From assembly GCA_031268195.1 (NCBI GenBank), contig JAIRXQ010000075.1:1-63769 (forward strand): a DNA stretch of 63,769 nt, in the 5' to 3' direction. The position numbers were made by a program, and so were the translations under genes. How positions within the stretch are numbered: the first letter of the stretch is position 1; each line of letters opens with the position of its first letter. This document shows positions 37,065 through 46,806 of the stretch, in pieces. The notes under the pieces were generated by a model. It saw nothing but the letters and a program-made list of their open reading frames with translations. It made no database searches and had not been told where the DNA came from. Origin of the DNA: Azoarcus sp. GTDB lineage: Bacteria > Pseudomonadota > Gammaproteobacteria > Burkholderiales > Rhodocyclaceae.

Positions 37065-38522
37065 ATGGCTGAGAGGGCGCCGCGCAAACAGCGGCTTCTC
37101 GCACGGTATCGGCGGATGAAACGATGCGCGCTCCTCGTTTTTGCGTTGCTGTCCATCGGCGTTGCGCTGACGCTCGGCGTTCAGTGGGCCTTGTTGCTTC
37201 TCGTCTGCGGCTGGGGGGCGCACGAAGCCTGGTTTTCCGATCATCTGTTCTATTCGCCCGCGACCGATTACGCCTATTGTTTTGACGAACGGGCCGAAGC
37301 GCTGCCGGTCATTTTTGCGGATGCCCGGCTGACGCTCTCCGATGAGGCGGCGCTCGGCGGACTGGACACGCTGATTCTTGCCCTGTCTGTTCGTTCAAGC
37401 TGGCTTGGCCGTTTTTTCGATCCCGCCATCGTCATCGAGACGAACCGGCCCGACTCCGCCGCGATGCGGGACTGCCAGGTTTTCGAGCGTGGCGCGCAGG
37501 GCGTGCGCTATCTCAATCTCACCGGCTTCGGCGGATTCCTGCGCGAATCCGGCTTGCGCCTGCAAGGGCGGCATTGCCATCTTGGTGGCGAGCCGCGGCT
37601 CTGGCGTGTGAAGCATCCCGATTTCCGCCAGAAACGCGTGCTCGTCGTCGCGCCGCATGCCGACGATGCCGAATTGGCCGCTTTCGGGCTGTACAGTCAG
37701 GCGAAAGACGCCTGGATCGTCACCCTGACGGCGGGTGAAATCGAGGCGGAGCATTACGAACGCATGGGGCTGTCCGTGCCCGAAGCGGCGCGTCTCAAGG
37801 GACGTTTGCGTGCTTGGGACAGCATCGCGGCGCCGATCTGGGCGGGCATGCCCGCCGGGCGTTCCATCCAGTTGGGCTATTTTTGCATGCGCTTGTCGGC
37901 CATGCGTGAAGCGCCCGGCGCGGCGGTGGCCTCCAGCCGGGCCGACCTGTGCGATACGCGGTTTTTCCGTACTTTCAACCCGATCCGTCTGGCCAGCGAC
38001 GCGGATGGCGTGCCTTCCTGGAACAACCTTCTGGCCGATCTGCGCGAAATCGTCCTGATGGCGAAACCGGAAGTCGTCGTGTTGCCGCATTCGCGCCTCG
38101 ATCCTCATCCCGATCATGTCGCCGCCCACGCCGCCGTGCGGGAGGCGCTGATGAGCCTGGCATGGCGACCTGAAGCTTTACTGTGTTACGCTAACCACCT
38201 GCATGACAATGACCGCTGGCCAATGGGCGCGGCGCATAGTGGCGTTGCCTTACCGCCGGTTTTCGACGATTCCACCACCCTGTCGCCCTGGGCGTTGCCG
38301 CTCACTGGCCCGGTTCAGCTCGACAAGGCGATGGCGTTGGCGATGATGCACGATCTCACGCTGCCGCTGACTTTCAAACAGCGCCTGCGCCGTGTGTTGC
38401 AGGGCGTTATCGTGGGTCGCGCGTCGCCGCCGTATGGCGAAAATGAGTTTTTCCGCAAGGCCGTGCGGCGGCATGAAGTCTTTTGGGTTGAAAACGGTGC
38501 TATCGAGGGAAAAGGGCGTTGA
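37065..38522 (+). CDS. PIG-L family de-N-acetylase (DnpA-like), membrane anchored
   Basis: 485 residues. One or two N-terminal membrane segments (about 20-49), a pre-domain of about 140 residues, then the zinc-dependent PIG-L deacetylase domain from about 190: metal motif APHADDAE (PHADD 197-201) and HPDHVAAHAAV. Would remove an N-acetyl group from a GlcNAc-like sugar, probably in LPS core or lipid-linked glycan. In Pseudomonas the homologue DnpA affects antibiotic tolerance. Start ATG abuts the Mig-14 stop. Confidence 0.85.
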   Translation: MAERAPRKQRLLARYRRMKRCALLVFALLSIGVALTLGVQWALLLLVCGWGAHEAWFSDHLFYSPATDYAYCFDERAEALPVIFADARLTLSDEAALGGLDTLILALSVRSSWLGRFFDPAIVIETNRPDSAAMRDCQVFERGAQGVRYLNLTGFGGFLRESGLRLQGRHCHLGGEPRLWRVKHPDFRQKRVLVVAPHADDAELAAFGLYSQAKDAWIVTLTAGEIEAEHYERMGLSVPEAARLKGRLRAWDSIAAPIWAGMPAGRSIQLGYFCMRLSAMREAPGAAVASSRADLCDTRFFRTFNPIRLASDADGVPSWNNLLADLREIVLMAKPEVVVLPHSRLDPHPDHVAAHAAVREALMSLAWRPEALLCYANHLHDNDRWPMGAAHSGVALPPVFDDSTTLSPWALPLTGPVQLDKAMALAMMHDLTLPLTFKQRLRRVLQGVIVGRASPPYGENEFFRKAVRRHEVFWVENGAIEGKGR

Positions 38523-38657
38523 ATTGGCGCGACGCTCGGCTGACCGAGCAGTGAGACGGCACGAGGGAATTTCCTTACCTGCATTTCATGGTGTGGAAAA
38601 AGAAGGAATGGGAAAGTTTTTCGGAGGCAGTGCTCTCCGGTTATTTCACGCCTTGCG

Positions 38658-39635
38658 ATGGGTGAGACAAAAATGACGATGAAGATCCTTTTTTTGGTGC
38701 AAGACGAACAGCGCATCGATTTGGATTGCCTCTATGATGGCGTCGCTGCCCGCTCGGATTGCGATCTGCGGCGCCTTTCCTGTGCCGAGCAGGCGAATCT
38801 GCGCCGTTATTTTCGCGAAAACGTCGAACCGGAACGTTACGACCGCATCGTGTTTTTTCTCCGCTTCAAAAAGGAATTGCGCCAGCCGCTTTTCATTCGC
38901 AGCGTTCCCAATCTCATCATTTTGGAGCACGACGCCTGGCAGAATTATTTTCCGGGTAAGTACCAGGGCAAATTCAGCGCCCATTACCGTCGCTTACCCG
39001 CGGCGCGGGTGTTGTGTTCGGGCTGGCAGGTCAGCGAAGCGTTGCGTGCCGAGGGCGTCGATGTGGTGTTCGTGCCCAAAGGCTATGACCAAACCCTGTT
39101 GCGTGTCACGGGCGCGCCGCGTGACATCGAACTGGGTTTCGTCGGCAGCACGAAGAACGTGGCTTATCGTGAGCGTTTGTCCATGCTCGAGGCGATCAAG
39201 GCGCGCGAACCCTTGATGACGGTTCGTACGGAATCGGGCGCGGATTATTGCGCAATGTTGAACCGCATCCGCTTTTTCGTGAGCGCGGACGTGGGCATGA
39301 ACGAGTACATGATCAAGAACTTCGAGGCGATGGCCTGCGGTTGTGTGCTGTGCACTTACGATCAGGGCGAGGCGGAAAATCGTGTGCTGGGGTTCGTGGA
39401 TATGGAAAATCTAGTGCTTTACCGGGATGTCGACGAACTTCAGGCCAAGCTCCGGATGCTGCGTGCAGACCCCGCTTTGGCGGATCGAATTGCCGCCGCC
39501 GGGCAGGCCCTGGTCGAGCGCGAATACGCGCTCAGGCGCATCGGCGCGCGCATCGTCGCGGCGCTCGAGCCGCCGCTCAGACCCAATCCGCCGCCAGGGC
39601 GGCTGGAGCGCCTGATGCTCGCGTTACGTCTGTGA
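38658..39635 (+). CDS. CgeB-like glycosyltransferase
   Basis: 325 residues (ATG 38658; alternatives at 38673 and 38679 would give MTMKILFLVQDEQ, equally likely). Resembles the CgeB/DUF3880 GT-B group: ILEHDAWQNYFPG, ELGFVGSTKN, and the C-terminal FEAMACGCVLCTYDQGE. Probably adds a sugar to the same surface glycan. A 135-bp gap before it contains a 6-bp hairpin (38534-38549) with no T-run. Ends near the convergent small gene. Confidence 0.8.
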   Translation: MGETKMTMKILFLVQDEQRIDLDCLYDGVAARSDCDLRRLSCAEQANLRRYFRENVEPERYDRIVFFLRFKKELRQPLFIRSVPNLIILEHDAWQNYFPGKYQGKFSAHYRRLPAARVLCSGWQVSEALRAEGVDVVFVPKGYDQTLLRVTGAPRDIELGFVGSTKNVAYRERLSMLEAIKAREPLMTVRTESGADYCAMLNRIRFFVSADVGMNEYMIKNFEAMACGCVLCTYDQGEAENRVLGFVDMENLVLYRDVDELQAKLRMLRADPALADRIAAAGQALVEREYALRRIGARIVAALEPPLRPNPPPGRLERLMLALRL

Positions 39636-39977
39636 CGCCTCGGTTTCCAGCGGCGTTCTCCACCTGAGCACGATTTCTTTGAACTTGTCCTCGTAGCCGA
39701 GCGCATCGGGATACACCCGCACGCGGGCGATCATGCCGAACACTTTTTGCATGTCGGCCACGGTTTCAGCATCGACCGCCCACAGGCTGGAAAAATCGAA
39801 ATAGCCGCAATTGACCGCATCCCACCATGCCAGCAGGAAATCCGCCACGATCATGCTCTGGTGGGTACTGCCGTGCATCATGCTGCCATCGTGGCTGGTG
39901 ACGATGTGGACCAGACGTTCGAGGGCCTCGAGTTCTTCCGGGAGCGGCGGCGGGAAATCCTGTAGCGTGTCTTCCAT
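39624..39977 (-). CDS. Small conserved protein of unknown function (DUF7673-like)
   Basis: 117 residues from the ATG 39975-39977, preceded by a very good AAGGAG. Acidic, helical; the segment VADFLLAWWDAVNCGYFDFSSLWAVD is the recognisable core and I believe belongs to DUF7673. No signal peptide or membrane segment. It starts 20 bp after lysS and is likely cotranscribed. Its stop overlaps the 3' end of the glycosyltransferase by 12 bp, tail to tail. Confidence 0.75.
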   Translation of the reverse strand: MEDTLQDFPPPLPEELEALERLVHIVTSHDGSMMHGSTHQSMIVADFLLAWWDAVNCGYFDFSSLWAVDAETVADMQKVFGMIARVRVYPDALGYEDKFKEIVLRWRTPLETEASQT

Positions 39978-39997
39978 GATGGGGGCTCCTTTTTGCC

Positions 39998-41527
39998 TCA
40001 TTCGCCGCGCATTTGCGGGAACAGAATCACGTCGCGGATCGCGGCGCTGTCGGTGAGCAGCATCGCCAGACGGTCGATGCCGATGCCGCAACCGCCCGTG
40101 GGGGGCAGGCCGGTTTCGAGGGCGCGGATGTAGTCGGCGTCGTAATACATCGCTTCCTCGTCGCCCGCATTCTTGGCTTCGAGCTGCGCGCGGAAGCGGG
40201 CGGCCTGATCTTCGGGATCGTTCAGTTCGGAGAAGCCGTTGGCGATTTCACGCCCGACGATGAAGAGTTCGAACCGTTCGGTGATTTCGGGGTGGGTGTC
40301 GGAGGCGCGCGCCAGCGGCGAGACTTCCACCGGGTAATCGACGATGAAGGTCGGTTCCCACAATTCGGCTTCGGTCGAGGCTTCGAACAACTGCAATTGC
40401 AGGCTGCCGAGCCCCCCGGGTTTGACCTCCTCACCGAAATCCTTGATTTTCTGCTTGAGCCACGCTTCGTCGGCCAACTGCGCTTCGGTGAAGCCGGGAT
40501 GGTATTTGCGGATCGCCCCGGTGATGGAGAGGCGCGCGAAAGGTGTGGAGAGATCGAGCGCGCGGCCCTGGTAGTCGAAGATCTCCGTGCCGAGCGCCTC
40601 GCGCGCGGCGTGGCGCAGCAGCCCTTCGGTGAAGTCCATTAGCGTACGGTAGTTCGCATAGGCCTCGTAGAACTCCATCATGGTGAATTCGGGGTTGTGG
40701 CGCGGCGACAGTCCTTCGTTGCGGAAACTGCGGTTGATCTCGAATACTTTCTCGAAGCCGCCCACCACCAGTCGTTTCAGGTAAAGCTCCGGGGCGATGC
40801 GCAGGTAGAGATCCATGTCGAGCGCGTTGTGATGCGTCACGAACGGCCTGGCGGTGGCGCCGCCGGGAATCGGATGCATCATCGGCGTTTCGACTTCGAG
40901 AAAACCGTGGCCATTCATGTAGTTGCGGATCGATTGCACCAGACGGCTGCGCGCAACGAAGGTGAAGCGCGACGCCTCGCTCATGATGAGATCGATGTGG
41001 CGCTGGCGGTACTTGGCCTCGGTGTCGGTGAGCCCGTGGAACTTGTCGGGCAGCGGGCGCAGGCTTTTGGTGAGCAGGCGCAGGGCGTCGGCCTTGATGG
41101 TGAGTTCGCCCGTGCGCGTTTTGAACAGCGTGCCGCGACAGCCGACGATGTCGCCGATGTCCCAGTGCTTGAAGTCGGCGTAAACATCCTCGCCCAGCGC
41201 GTCGCGCGCGACGTAGAGCTGGATGCGGCCCGACAGATCCTGAATGGTGACGAAGCTCGCCTTGCCCATGAGGCGCTTCAACATGATGCGGCCCGCCACC
41301 TTGACCTGAACGGGGGAGGCGTCGAGTTCTTCGGCGTGCTTGCTGCCATAGTGCTCATCGAGCGCGCCGGCCGTGTTCTCGCGTGTGAAGTCGTTCGGGA
41401 AGGCGTGTCCCGTCGCGCGCCACTGCGCGAGCTTTTCACGTCGCTCGGCGATGAGGTGGTTCTCGTCAGTGGGGCAGGCAGGAGAGGGTGTGTCGTGGGG
41501 GGTTGGGTCGGCGTTTGGGTCGGACAT
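39998..41527 (-). CDS. lysS: Lysyl-tRNA synthetase, class II
   Basis: 509 residues from the ATG 41525-41527 ([15 protein letters not shown]). N-terminal OB-fold anticodon-binding domain (about 60-170), class II motif 2 [20 protein letters not shown] and motif 3 [13 protein letters not shown]. Charges tRNA-Lys. A reading from 41617 adds 30 residues without conservation and is rejected. The N-terminal 30 residues are Pro/Thr-rich, as in many betaproteobacterial LysS. Confidence 0.97.
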   Translation of the reverse strand: MSDPNADPTPHDTPSPACPTDENHLIAERREKLAQWRATGHAFPNDFTRENTAGALDEHYGSKHAEELDASPVQVKVAGRIMLKRLMGKASFVTIQDLSGRIQLYVARDALGEDVYADFKHWDIGDIVGCRGTLFKTRTGELTIKADALRLLTKSLRPLPDKFHGLTDTEAKYRQRHIDLIMSEASRFTFVARSRLVQSIRNYMNGHGFLEVETPMMHPIPGGATARPFVTHHNALDMDLYLRIAPELYLKRLVVGGFEKVFEINRSFRNEGLSPRHNPEFTMMEFYEAYANYRTLMDFTEGLLRHAAREALGTEIFDYQGRALDLSTPFARLSITGAIRKYHPGFTEAQLADEAWLKQKIKDFGEEVKPGGLGSLQLQLFEASTEAELWEPTFIVDYPVEVSPLARASDTHPEITERFELFIVGREIANGFSELNDPEDQAARFRAQLEAKNAGDEEAMYYDADYIRALETGLPPTGGCGIGIDRLAMLLTDSAAIRDVILFPQMRGE

Positions 41528-41659
41528 GGTGCGTCGTCGCGCTTTCTGAAAAGGTAGCATTGTCGCAGGCGTGGGCGGCATGGGCAAATATGCGCTGGCG
41601 TGCTCGCCCGGCCGCACCGTGATTTTTTGCCGCGCTCGACGCGCTGGGGACCGTCTGGG

Positions 41660-42445
41660 TCACTCCCTGGGGGCGAAGCGCGTTCCGCTGACGCGCTCTT
41701 CCCCGACGGCGGGATCGACGCCGTAGAACGCGGCCAGTTGGACGTAAACGGCAGGAAATTCGACGCGCAGGCTGGCCGGCATCTCGAAGAAGGCTTCGGA
41801 TGCGACGGCGAAAAACTCGGCGGGATGGGTGGCGGCGTACGGATCGAGGATCGTCTGGATGCCCGCATCGTCGAGACGGCAGAGGCGTTCATAGGCGGCG
41901 CTGAAGGCGTCCCCCCATTTTTTGCGCGACATGTCCGCGGGCAGTGCGGGCGAGCCGTCGGCGGGGCCGTTTGCCATGTCCAGTTTGTGGGCGAATTCGT
42001 GGATGACGACATTCACCCCGGCCGGGCCGCCGCCGTCGAACCACGCCACCAGCACCGGCCCGTCGGCGCGCGCTTCGCCGAGCAGGATGTCGTCGAATTC
42101 GTGCACCACGCCTGCCGCGTCCATCTCGCGGCACGGCACCACGAAATCGCCGGGATAGACCACGATGCCCACCCAGCCGCGATAAGCGGAGAGTCCTGTG
42201 GAGAGAATCGGCAGGCAAGCCTGCGCGGCGATGGAGAGCATGATTTCGTCATCGAGCGCCAGTCCGCGCGCGCCATAAAATTCTTTTTCGGCCAGGAACC
42301 CGGCGGCAAGTGTGCGCAGCCGCCTGCGCGCCTCGTCGGGCAGGTAGGTGAGAAACGGCAGGCGCATTTCGATGCGCATCCACAGTTCGGGGGAGGGCGT
42401 GGCGGCGGGGGTAACGCCGAACCAGCGTTTGAGTTTGTCGAGCAT
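41660..42445 (-). CDS. mtfA: Zinc peptidase MtfA (M90 family)
   Basis: 261 residues. The zinc motif VIHEFAHKLD and downstream Glu-containing FFAVASEAFFE are diagnostic. In E. coli MtfA binds the glucose repressor Mlc and acts as an aminopeptidase; here no Mlc is seen. Cytosolic. Alone between lysS and divergent relA. Confidence 0.93.
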   Translation of the reverse strand: MLDKLKRWFGVTPAATPSPELWMRIEMRLPFLTYLPDEARRRLRTLAAGFLAEKEFYGARGLALDDEIMLSIAAQACLPILSTGLSAYRGWVGIVVYPGDFVVPCREMDAAGVVHEFDDILLGEARADGPVLVAWFDGGGPAGVNVVIHEFAHKLDMANGPADGSPALPADMSRKKWGDAFSAAYERLCRLDDAGIQTILDPYAATHPAEFFAVASEAFFEMPASLRVEFPAVYVQLAAFYGVDPAVGEERVSGTRFAPRE

Positions 42446-42508
42446 CTATCAAGAATCGCACATCCTCGTCGGGAAATGATAACGGGCAGTATGAGATAAT
42501 CACATGTT

Positions 42509-44734
42509 ATGGTTTCCGTCACCCATTCTGTCGACCGCGATGCGGTTGCGCCGCCCCTCGATCTGCTTGCCGAAGGCTTGACGGCGCAGGAACGCGCTGC
42601 CGTCGAGCGTGCGCTCGCGCTCGCCAGCGAAGCCTACGCGGGCCGCAACCTCGGCACGGGCGAATCGGCATGGACGCATGCGCTCGGTTGCGCGCTCATC
42701 GTTGCCTCGCTCAAGCTCGACGCCGATACCCGCATTGCGGCGTTGCTGTTTTCGGTCGAAGAATGGATGGAGGACGGGCGCGGAAAAATCGAAACCGGTT
42801 TCGGCGCGCATGTTGCGCATCTGGTCGGCGGTCTGCGCCGTCTCAACAGCCTGCGCATGCTCACGCGCAACGCCATCGCCGCTGCCGCGCCGGAGATTCG
42901 CATCCAGAACGAAACCCTGCGCAAGATGCTGCTGGCGATGGTCGAGGACATCCGTGTCGTGCTGCTGCGCCTGGCTTCGCGTACGCAGACCTTGCGCTAC
43001 TGCACCGACGAGCCGAGCGAGCGCCGGCTGGCGATGGCGCGCGAATCGCTCGATATCTATGCGCCGCTCGCCAACCGCCTCGGTGTCTGGCAACTCAAGT
43101 GGGAACTGGAGGATTTGTCCTTCCGTTTCCTCGAACCGGTCACTTATCGCCGTATCGCTAAGATGCTCGACGAGCGCCGCTCCGAGCGCGAGCAGTTCAT
43201 CCAGAACGCCATCGAGCGTCTGCGCGCGGAACTGGAGGCGGTGGGCATCGAGGCTGAAATCTACGGCCGTCCCAAGCACATCTACAGCATCTACAGCAAG
43301 ATGCGCAAAAAGGGGATCGACTTCGCGCAGGTCCATGACATCCGCGCCCTGCGCGTGCTGGTCGAGGAAGTGCGCGACTGCTATACGGTGCTCGGCATCG
43401 TGCACCAGATCTGGCAGCCGATCCATAATGAATACGACGATTACATTGCCCGTCCCAAGGATAACAACTACCAGTCGCTCCACACCGCCGTGCTCGCGAG
43501 CGACGGGCGCGCGCTCGAAGTGCAGGTGCGCACCTTCGCCATGCATCGCCATGCCGAACTCGGCGTAGCGGCGCACTGGCGCTACAAGGAGGGCACCGGC
43601 TTCGGCGGCGGCGAATACGACGACAAGATCGCGCTCCTGCGCAGTCTCCTGTCATGGCGCGACGAAGTGGCCGGTTCCCCCGAATGGGTGGAGCAGTTCA
43701 AGCGCGCCTCGCTCGATGACACCCTCTATGTGCTCACGCCGCAGGGCAGGGTGCTCGATCTACCGCGCGGCGCGACGCCGGTCGATTTCGCCTATCGCCT
43801 GCACTCCGACATCGGCCATCGCTGCCGGGGCGCCAAGGTCGACGGCCATCTCGTGCCGCTCAACACCCGGCTGGAAAGCGGTCAGACGGTGGAAATCACC
43901 ACCGCCAAGGAAGGCGGCCCCTCGCGCGACTGGCTCGATGCGCGCCAGGGCTACGTCACCAGTCAGCACGCCCGGCGCAAGATTCGCCAGTTTTTCAGCG
44001 CGCAGGACGAAGAAGAGCTGGCCGCGCGCGGCCGCGCCTTCGTGACCACCGAAATGCGCCGCGACGGGCACGGGCAAGCCAATGTCGAGGCGCTCGCCGC
44101 CCGTCTCGGTTTCAAGAACGCTGACGCGCTCTATCTCGCCGCCGGCCGCAGCGAGCTTGGCCAGCGCACCTTGCAGGCAGCGATGCGCGAAATGGCCGCC
44201 GCCGCCGCGGGCGCATCCGATGCCGCACCGGACGACAAGCCCGAAATCGTCGTCAGCCGTAGCCGCTCCAGCGACAGTTCCGGCGAAATTCTGATCGTCG
44301 GCGTCGGCAAGCTGCTCACATCGCTGTCACGCTGCTGCAAACCCGCGCCGCCCGACGTCATCAAGGGGTTCGTCACGCGCGGCCGTGGCATTTCCATCCA
44401 TCGCATCGATTGCCGCGACTTCCGCCACCTCGCGGACGAACATCCCGAGCGCGTCATCGTTGCCGAATGGGGCGAACAGGCGCTGGACAAGGGGCAACAG
44501 GCCGCCTTCCCGGTCGATCTCATCGTACAGGCCGTCGATCGCCAAGGCTTGCTGCGCGATATCTCCGAGCTGCTCCTGCGCGAAAAACTCAACGTCACGG
44601 CGGTCAACACCCAAACCAAAAAAAGCATCGCCACCATGCGCTTTACGCTGGAGGTCGGCGGCATCGCCCAATTGCAAAGGGCGCTGGCGCAGATCAGGGA
44701 GGTGAAAGGGGTGATGGAGGCGCGGCGCGGTTAG
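42509..44734 (+). CDS. relA: (p)ppGpp synthetase, RelA type
   Basis: 741 residues. The N-terminal HD domain is degenerate: where hydrolases have H...HD...ED, this has THALGCALIV...ALLFSVEEWMEDG, so hydrolysis should be absent. Synthetase domain (about 250-370) with HNEYDDYIARPKDNNYQSLHTA-type motif (seen from NEYDDY to QSLHT), TGS domain VLTPQGRVLDLPRGATPVDF, and C-terminal ACT. Ribosome-associated alarmone synthesis during amino-acid starvation. Its TAG shares bases with the ppk1 stop on the other strand. Confidence 0.95.
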   Translation: MVSVTHSVDRDAVAPPLDLLAEGLTAQERAAVERALALASEAYAGRNLGTGESAWTHALGCALIVASLKLDADTRIAALLFSVEEWMEDGRGKIETGFGAHVAHLVGGLRRLNSLRMLTRNAIAAAAPEIRIQNETLRKMLLAMVEDIRVVLLRLASRTQTLRYCTDEPSERRLAMARESLDIYAPLANRLGVWQLKWELEDLSFRFLEPVTYRRIAKMLDERRSEREQFIQNAIERLRAELEAVGIEAEIYGRPKHIYSIYSKMRKKGIDFAQVHDIRALRVLVEEVRDCYTVLGIVHQIWQPIHNEYDDYIARPKDNNYQSLHTAVLASDGRALEVQVRTFAMHRHAELGVAAHWRYKEGTGFGGGEYDDKIALLRSLLSWRDEVAGSPEWVEQFKRASLDDTLYVLTPQGRVLDLPRGATPVDFAYRLHSDIGHRCRGAKVDGHLVPLNTRLESGQTVEITTAKEGGPSRDWLDARQGYVTSQHARRKIRQFFSAQDEEELAARGRAFVTTEMRRDGHGQANVEALAARLGFKNADALYLAAGRSELGQRTLQAAMREMAAAAAGASDAAPDDKPEIVVSRSRSSDSSGEILIVGVGKLLTSLSRCCKPAPPDVIKGFVTRGRGISIHRIDCRDFRHLADEHPERVIVAEWGEQALDKGQQAAFPVDLIVQAVDRQGLLRDISELLLREKLNVTAVNTQTKKSIATMRFTLEVGGIAQLQRALAQIREVKGVMEARRG

Positions 44735-46806
44735 CTGGCCAATTCCCCCAGCAGCATCTCCTGCGCCGAACGTGCCTTGCCGCGCGGGGTTTCATGTTTG
44801 TATCGGCCGTCGGGTTGCATTGCCCATGCTTGCGCATTGTCGCTCAGGTAGAGGCGCAGGCCCTCTTTCATCACGCGGCGCTTGAGCCTTGGGTCGAGCA
44901 CCGGGAAGGCGATTTCGATGCGGCGGAAGAAGTTGCGCTGCATCCAGTCGGCGCTGGAAAGATAGACCTTGTCCTCGCCGTCGGCGCGAAAGCAGAGGAT
45001 GCGGTGGTGTTCGAGGAAGCGGCCGACGAGCGAGCGAACACGGATGTTTTCCGACAGGCCCGGCACACCGGGGCGCAGCGCGCAGGGGCCGCGTACGATG
45101 AGATCGATCTCCACCCCGGCTTGCGAGGCTTCGTAGAGCGCCTCGATGGTTTCGGGTTCGAGGAGTGCGTTGATCTTGGCGACGATGCGACCACGGCGTC
45201 CGGCGCGGGCGATTTCGGCTTCGTTGTCGATCGCGGCAATGACGTTGGGTTGAAGCGAGAACGGCGCCTGCCACAGGTGGGTGAGGGTGGAGGCGCGGCC
45301 AAGGCCGGTGATCTGCTTGAATACCTCGGCCACGTCCGCGCCGATGTCCTCGTTGGCGGTCAGGAGGCCGAAATCGGTGTAGAAACGCGTGGTGCGCGGG
45401 TGATAGTTGCCGGTGCCGAGATGCACGTAGCGGCGCAGTGTGCCGCTCTCGCGGCGCACCAGCAGCAGGAGCTTGGCGTGCACTTTGTAGCCGAATACGC
45501 CGTAGACGACGTGCGCCCCGGCTTCTTCCAGCCTCGTCGCCCACGAGATGTTGGCCTCCTCGTCGAAGCGGGCCATCAATTCGAGTACGACGGTGACTTC
45601 CTTGCCATTGCGCGCGGCGCGGATGAGATGCTCCATGAGCACGGAATCGGTGCCGGTGCGATAGACGGTCATACGGATCGCCACCACTTGCGGATCGTCC
45701 GCGCCCGCTTTCAGCAGTTCGATCACCGGCGCGAAGCTCTGGAACGGGTGATGCAGCAGTACATCCTGATGATGCAGCACGGCGAAGGTGTCGCATCGGC
45801 GCTCCAGCGGCTTGGGCAGTCCCGGACGGAGAGCCGGATATTTGAGATCGGGCCGCTCGACGAGATCCGGCACCTGATTCATGCGCACGAGATTGACGAT
45901 GCCCGGCAGGGAATAGAGATCGGCGGGGTTGAGGCGGAATTGCTGGAGCAGGAAATCGGCCATTTCCTCCGAACAGTTGTCGGCCACCTCCAGCCGTACG
46001 GCGTCTCCGAAATGGCGCTGTTGAAGCTCGCCTTTCAACTTGGCGCGCAAATCCTTCACTTCTTCCTCGTCGACGAAAAGATCGGAATTGCGTGTGACGC
46101 GGAATTGATAGCAGCCGCGCACATGCATCCCCGCAAAGAGTTCATCGACGTGGGCATGCAGGACCGAGGACAGGAAAACGAAGGTGTGGGGCGCTTGTCC
46201 CGGCTTCTCCGGCAGGCGGATGATGCGCGGCAGCACGCGCGGCGCCTGCACGATGGCGGCATTGGATGCACGCCCGAAGGCGTCGCGGCCTTCGAGTTCC
46301 ACCGCGAAGTTGAGGCTCTTGTTGAACACGCGTGGGAACGGATGTGCTGGATCGAGTCCGATGGGGGTGAGCACCGGCATGGCCTCGCGCTGGAAATAGG
46401 CGTGTATCCATGCGCTTTGCGCCTCGTCCCACACGCCCCGGCGCAGAAAGACGACCCCTTCGCGTTCCAGCGCGGGCAGGATGTCATCGTTGAGCAGCCG
46501 GTATTGCTCGGCAAGAATGGCTTGTACCTCGGCGGCGATGCGCGGCAGCAACTCGGCGGGCTCAAGGCCGTCGATGCCGGTGGCGTGGCTGCCGAGGCGG
46601 ATTTGTTCGCGGATGCCGGAGACACGGATCTCGAAAAATTCGTCGAGGTTGCTGGAGACGATGCACAAAAAACGCAGGCGCTCCAGAAGCGGCACGGCCG
46701 CGTCGGCGGCCTGCGCCAGCACGCGGCGCTGGAATTGCAGCAACGACAATTCGCGGTTGATGAAATGCTCGGCAGCATAGTGTTGGAGAGAGGCGGGGAC
46801 GGACAT
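44731..46806 (-). CDS. ppk1: Polyphosphate kinase 1
   Basis: 691 residues. Reversibly polymerises ATP gamma-phosphate into polyphosphate at the membrane. Seen: the N-domain FINRELSLLQFQRRVL, the phospholipase-D-like catalytic half with MTVYRTGTDS and GYKVHAKLLL (His444, equivalent to the phosphorylated His435 of E. coli) and LGTGNYHP (His469). It converges on relA with stop codons overlapping by 2-3 bp, and is divergent from ppx across 208 bp. Confidence 0.97.
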   Translation of the reverse strand: MSVPASLQHYAAEHFINRELSLLQFQRRVLAQAADAAVPLLERLRFLCIVSSNLDEFFEIRVSGIREQIRLGSHATGIDGLEPAELLPRIAAEVQAILAEQYRLLNDDILPALEREGVVFLRRGVWDEAQSAWIHAYFQREAMPVLTPIGLDPAHPFPRVFNKSLNFAVELEGRDAFGRASNAAIVQAPRVLPRIIRLPEKPGQAPHTFVFLSSVLHAHVDELFAGMHVRGCYQFRVTRNSDLFVDEEEVKDLRAKLKGELQQRHFGDAVRLEVADNCSEEMADFLLQQFRLNPADLYSLPGIVNLVRMNQVPDLVERPDLKYPALRPGLPKPLERRCDTFAVLHHQDVLLHHPFQSFAPVIELLKAGADDPQVVAIRMTVYRTGTDSVLMEHLIRAARNGKEVTVVLELMARFDEEANISWATRLEEAGAHVVYGVFGYKVHAKLLLLVRRESGTLRRYVHLGTGNYHPRTTRFYTDFGLLTANEDIGADVAEVFKQITGLGRASTLTHLWQAPFSLQPNVIAAIDNEAEIARAGRRGRIVAKINALLEPETIEALYEASQAGVEIDLIVRGPCALRPGVPGLSENIRVRSLVGRFLEHHRILCFRADGEDKVYLSSADWMQRNFFRRIEIAFPVLDPRLKRRVMKEGLRLYLSDNAQAWAMQPDGRYKHETPRGKARSAQEMLLGELAS

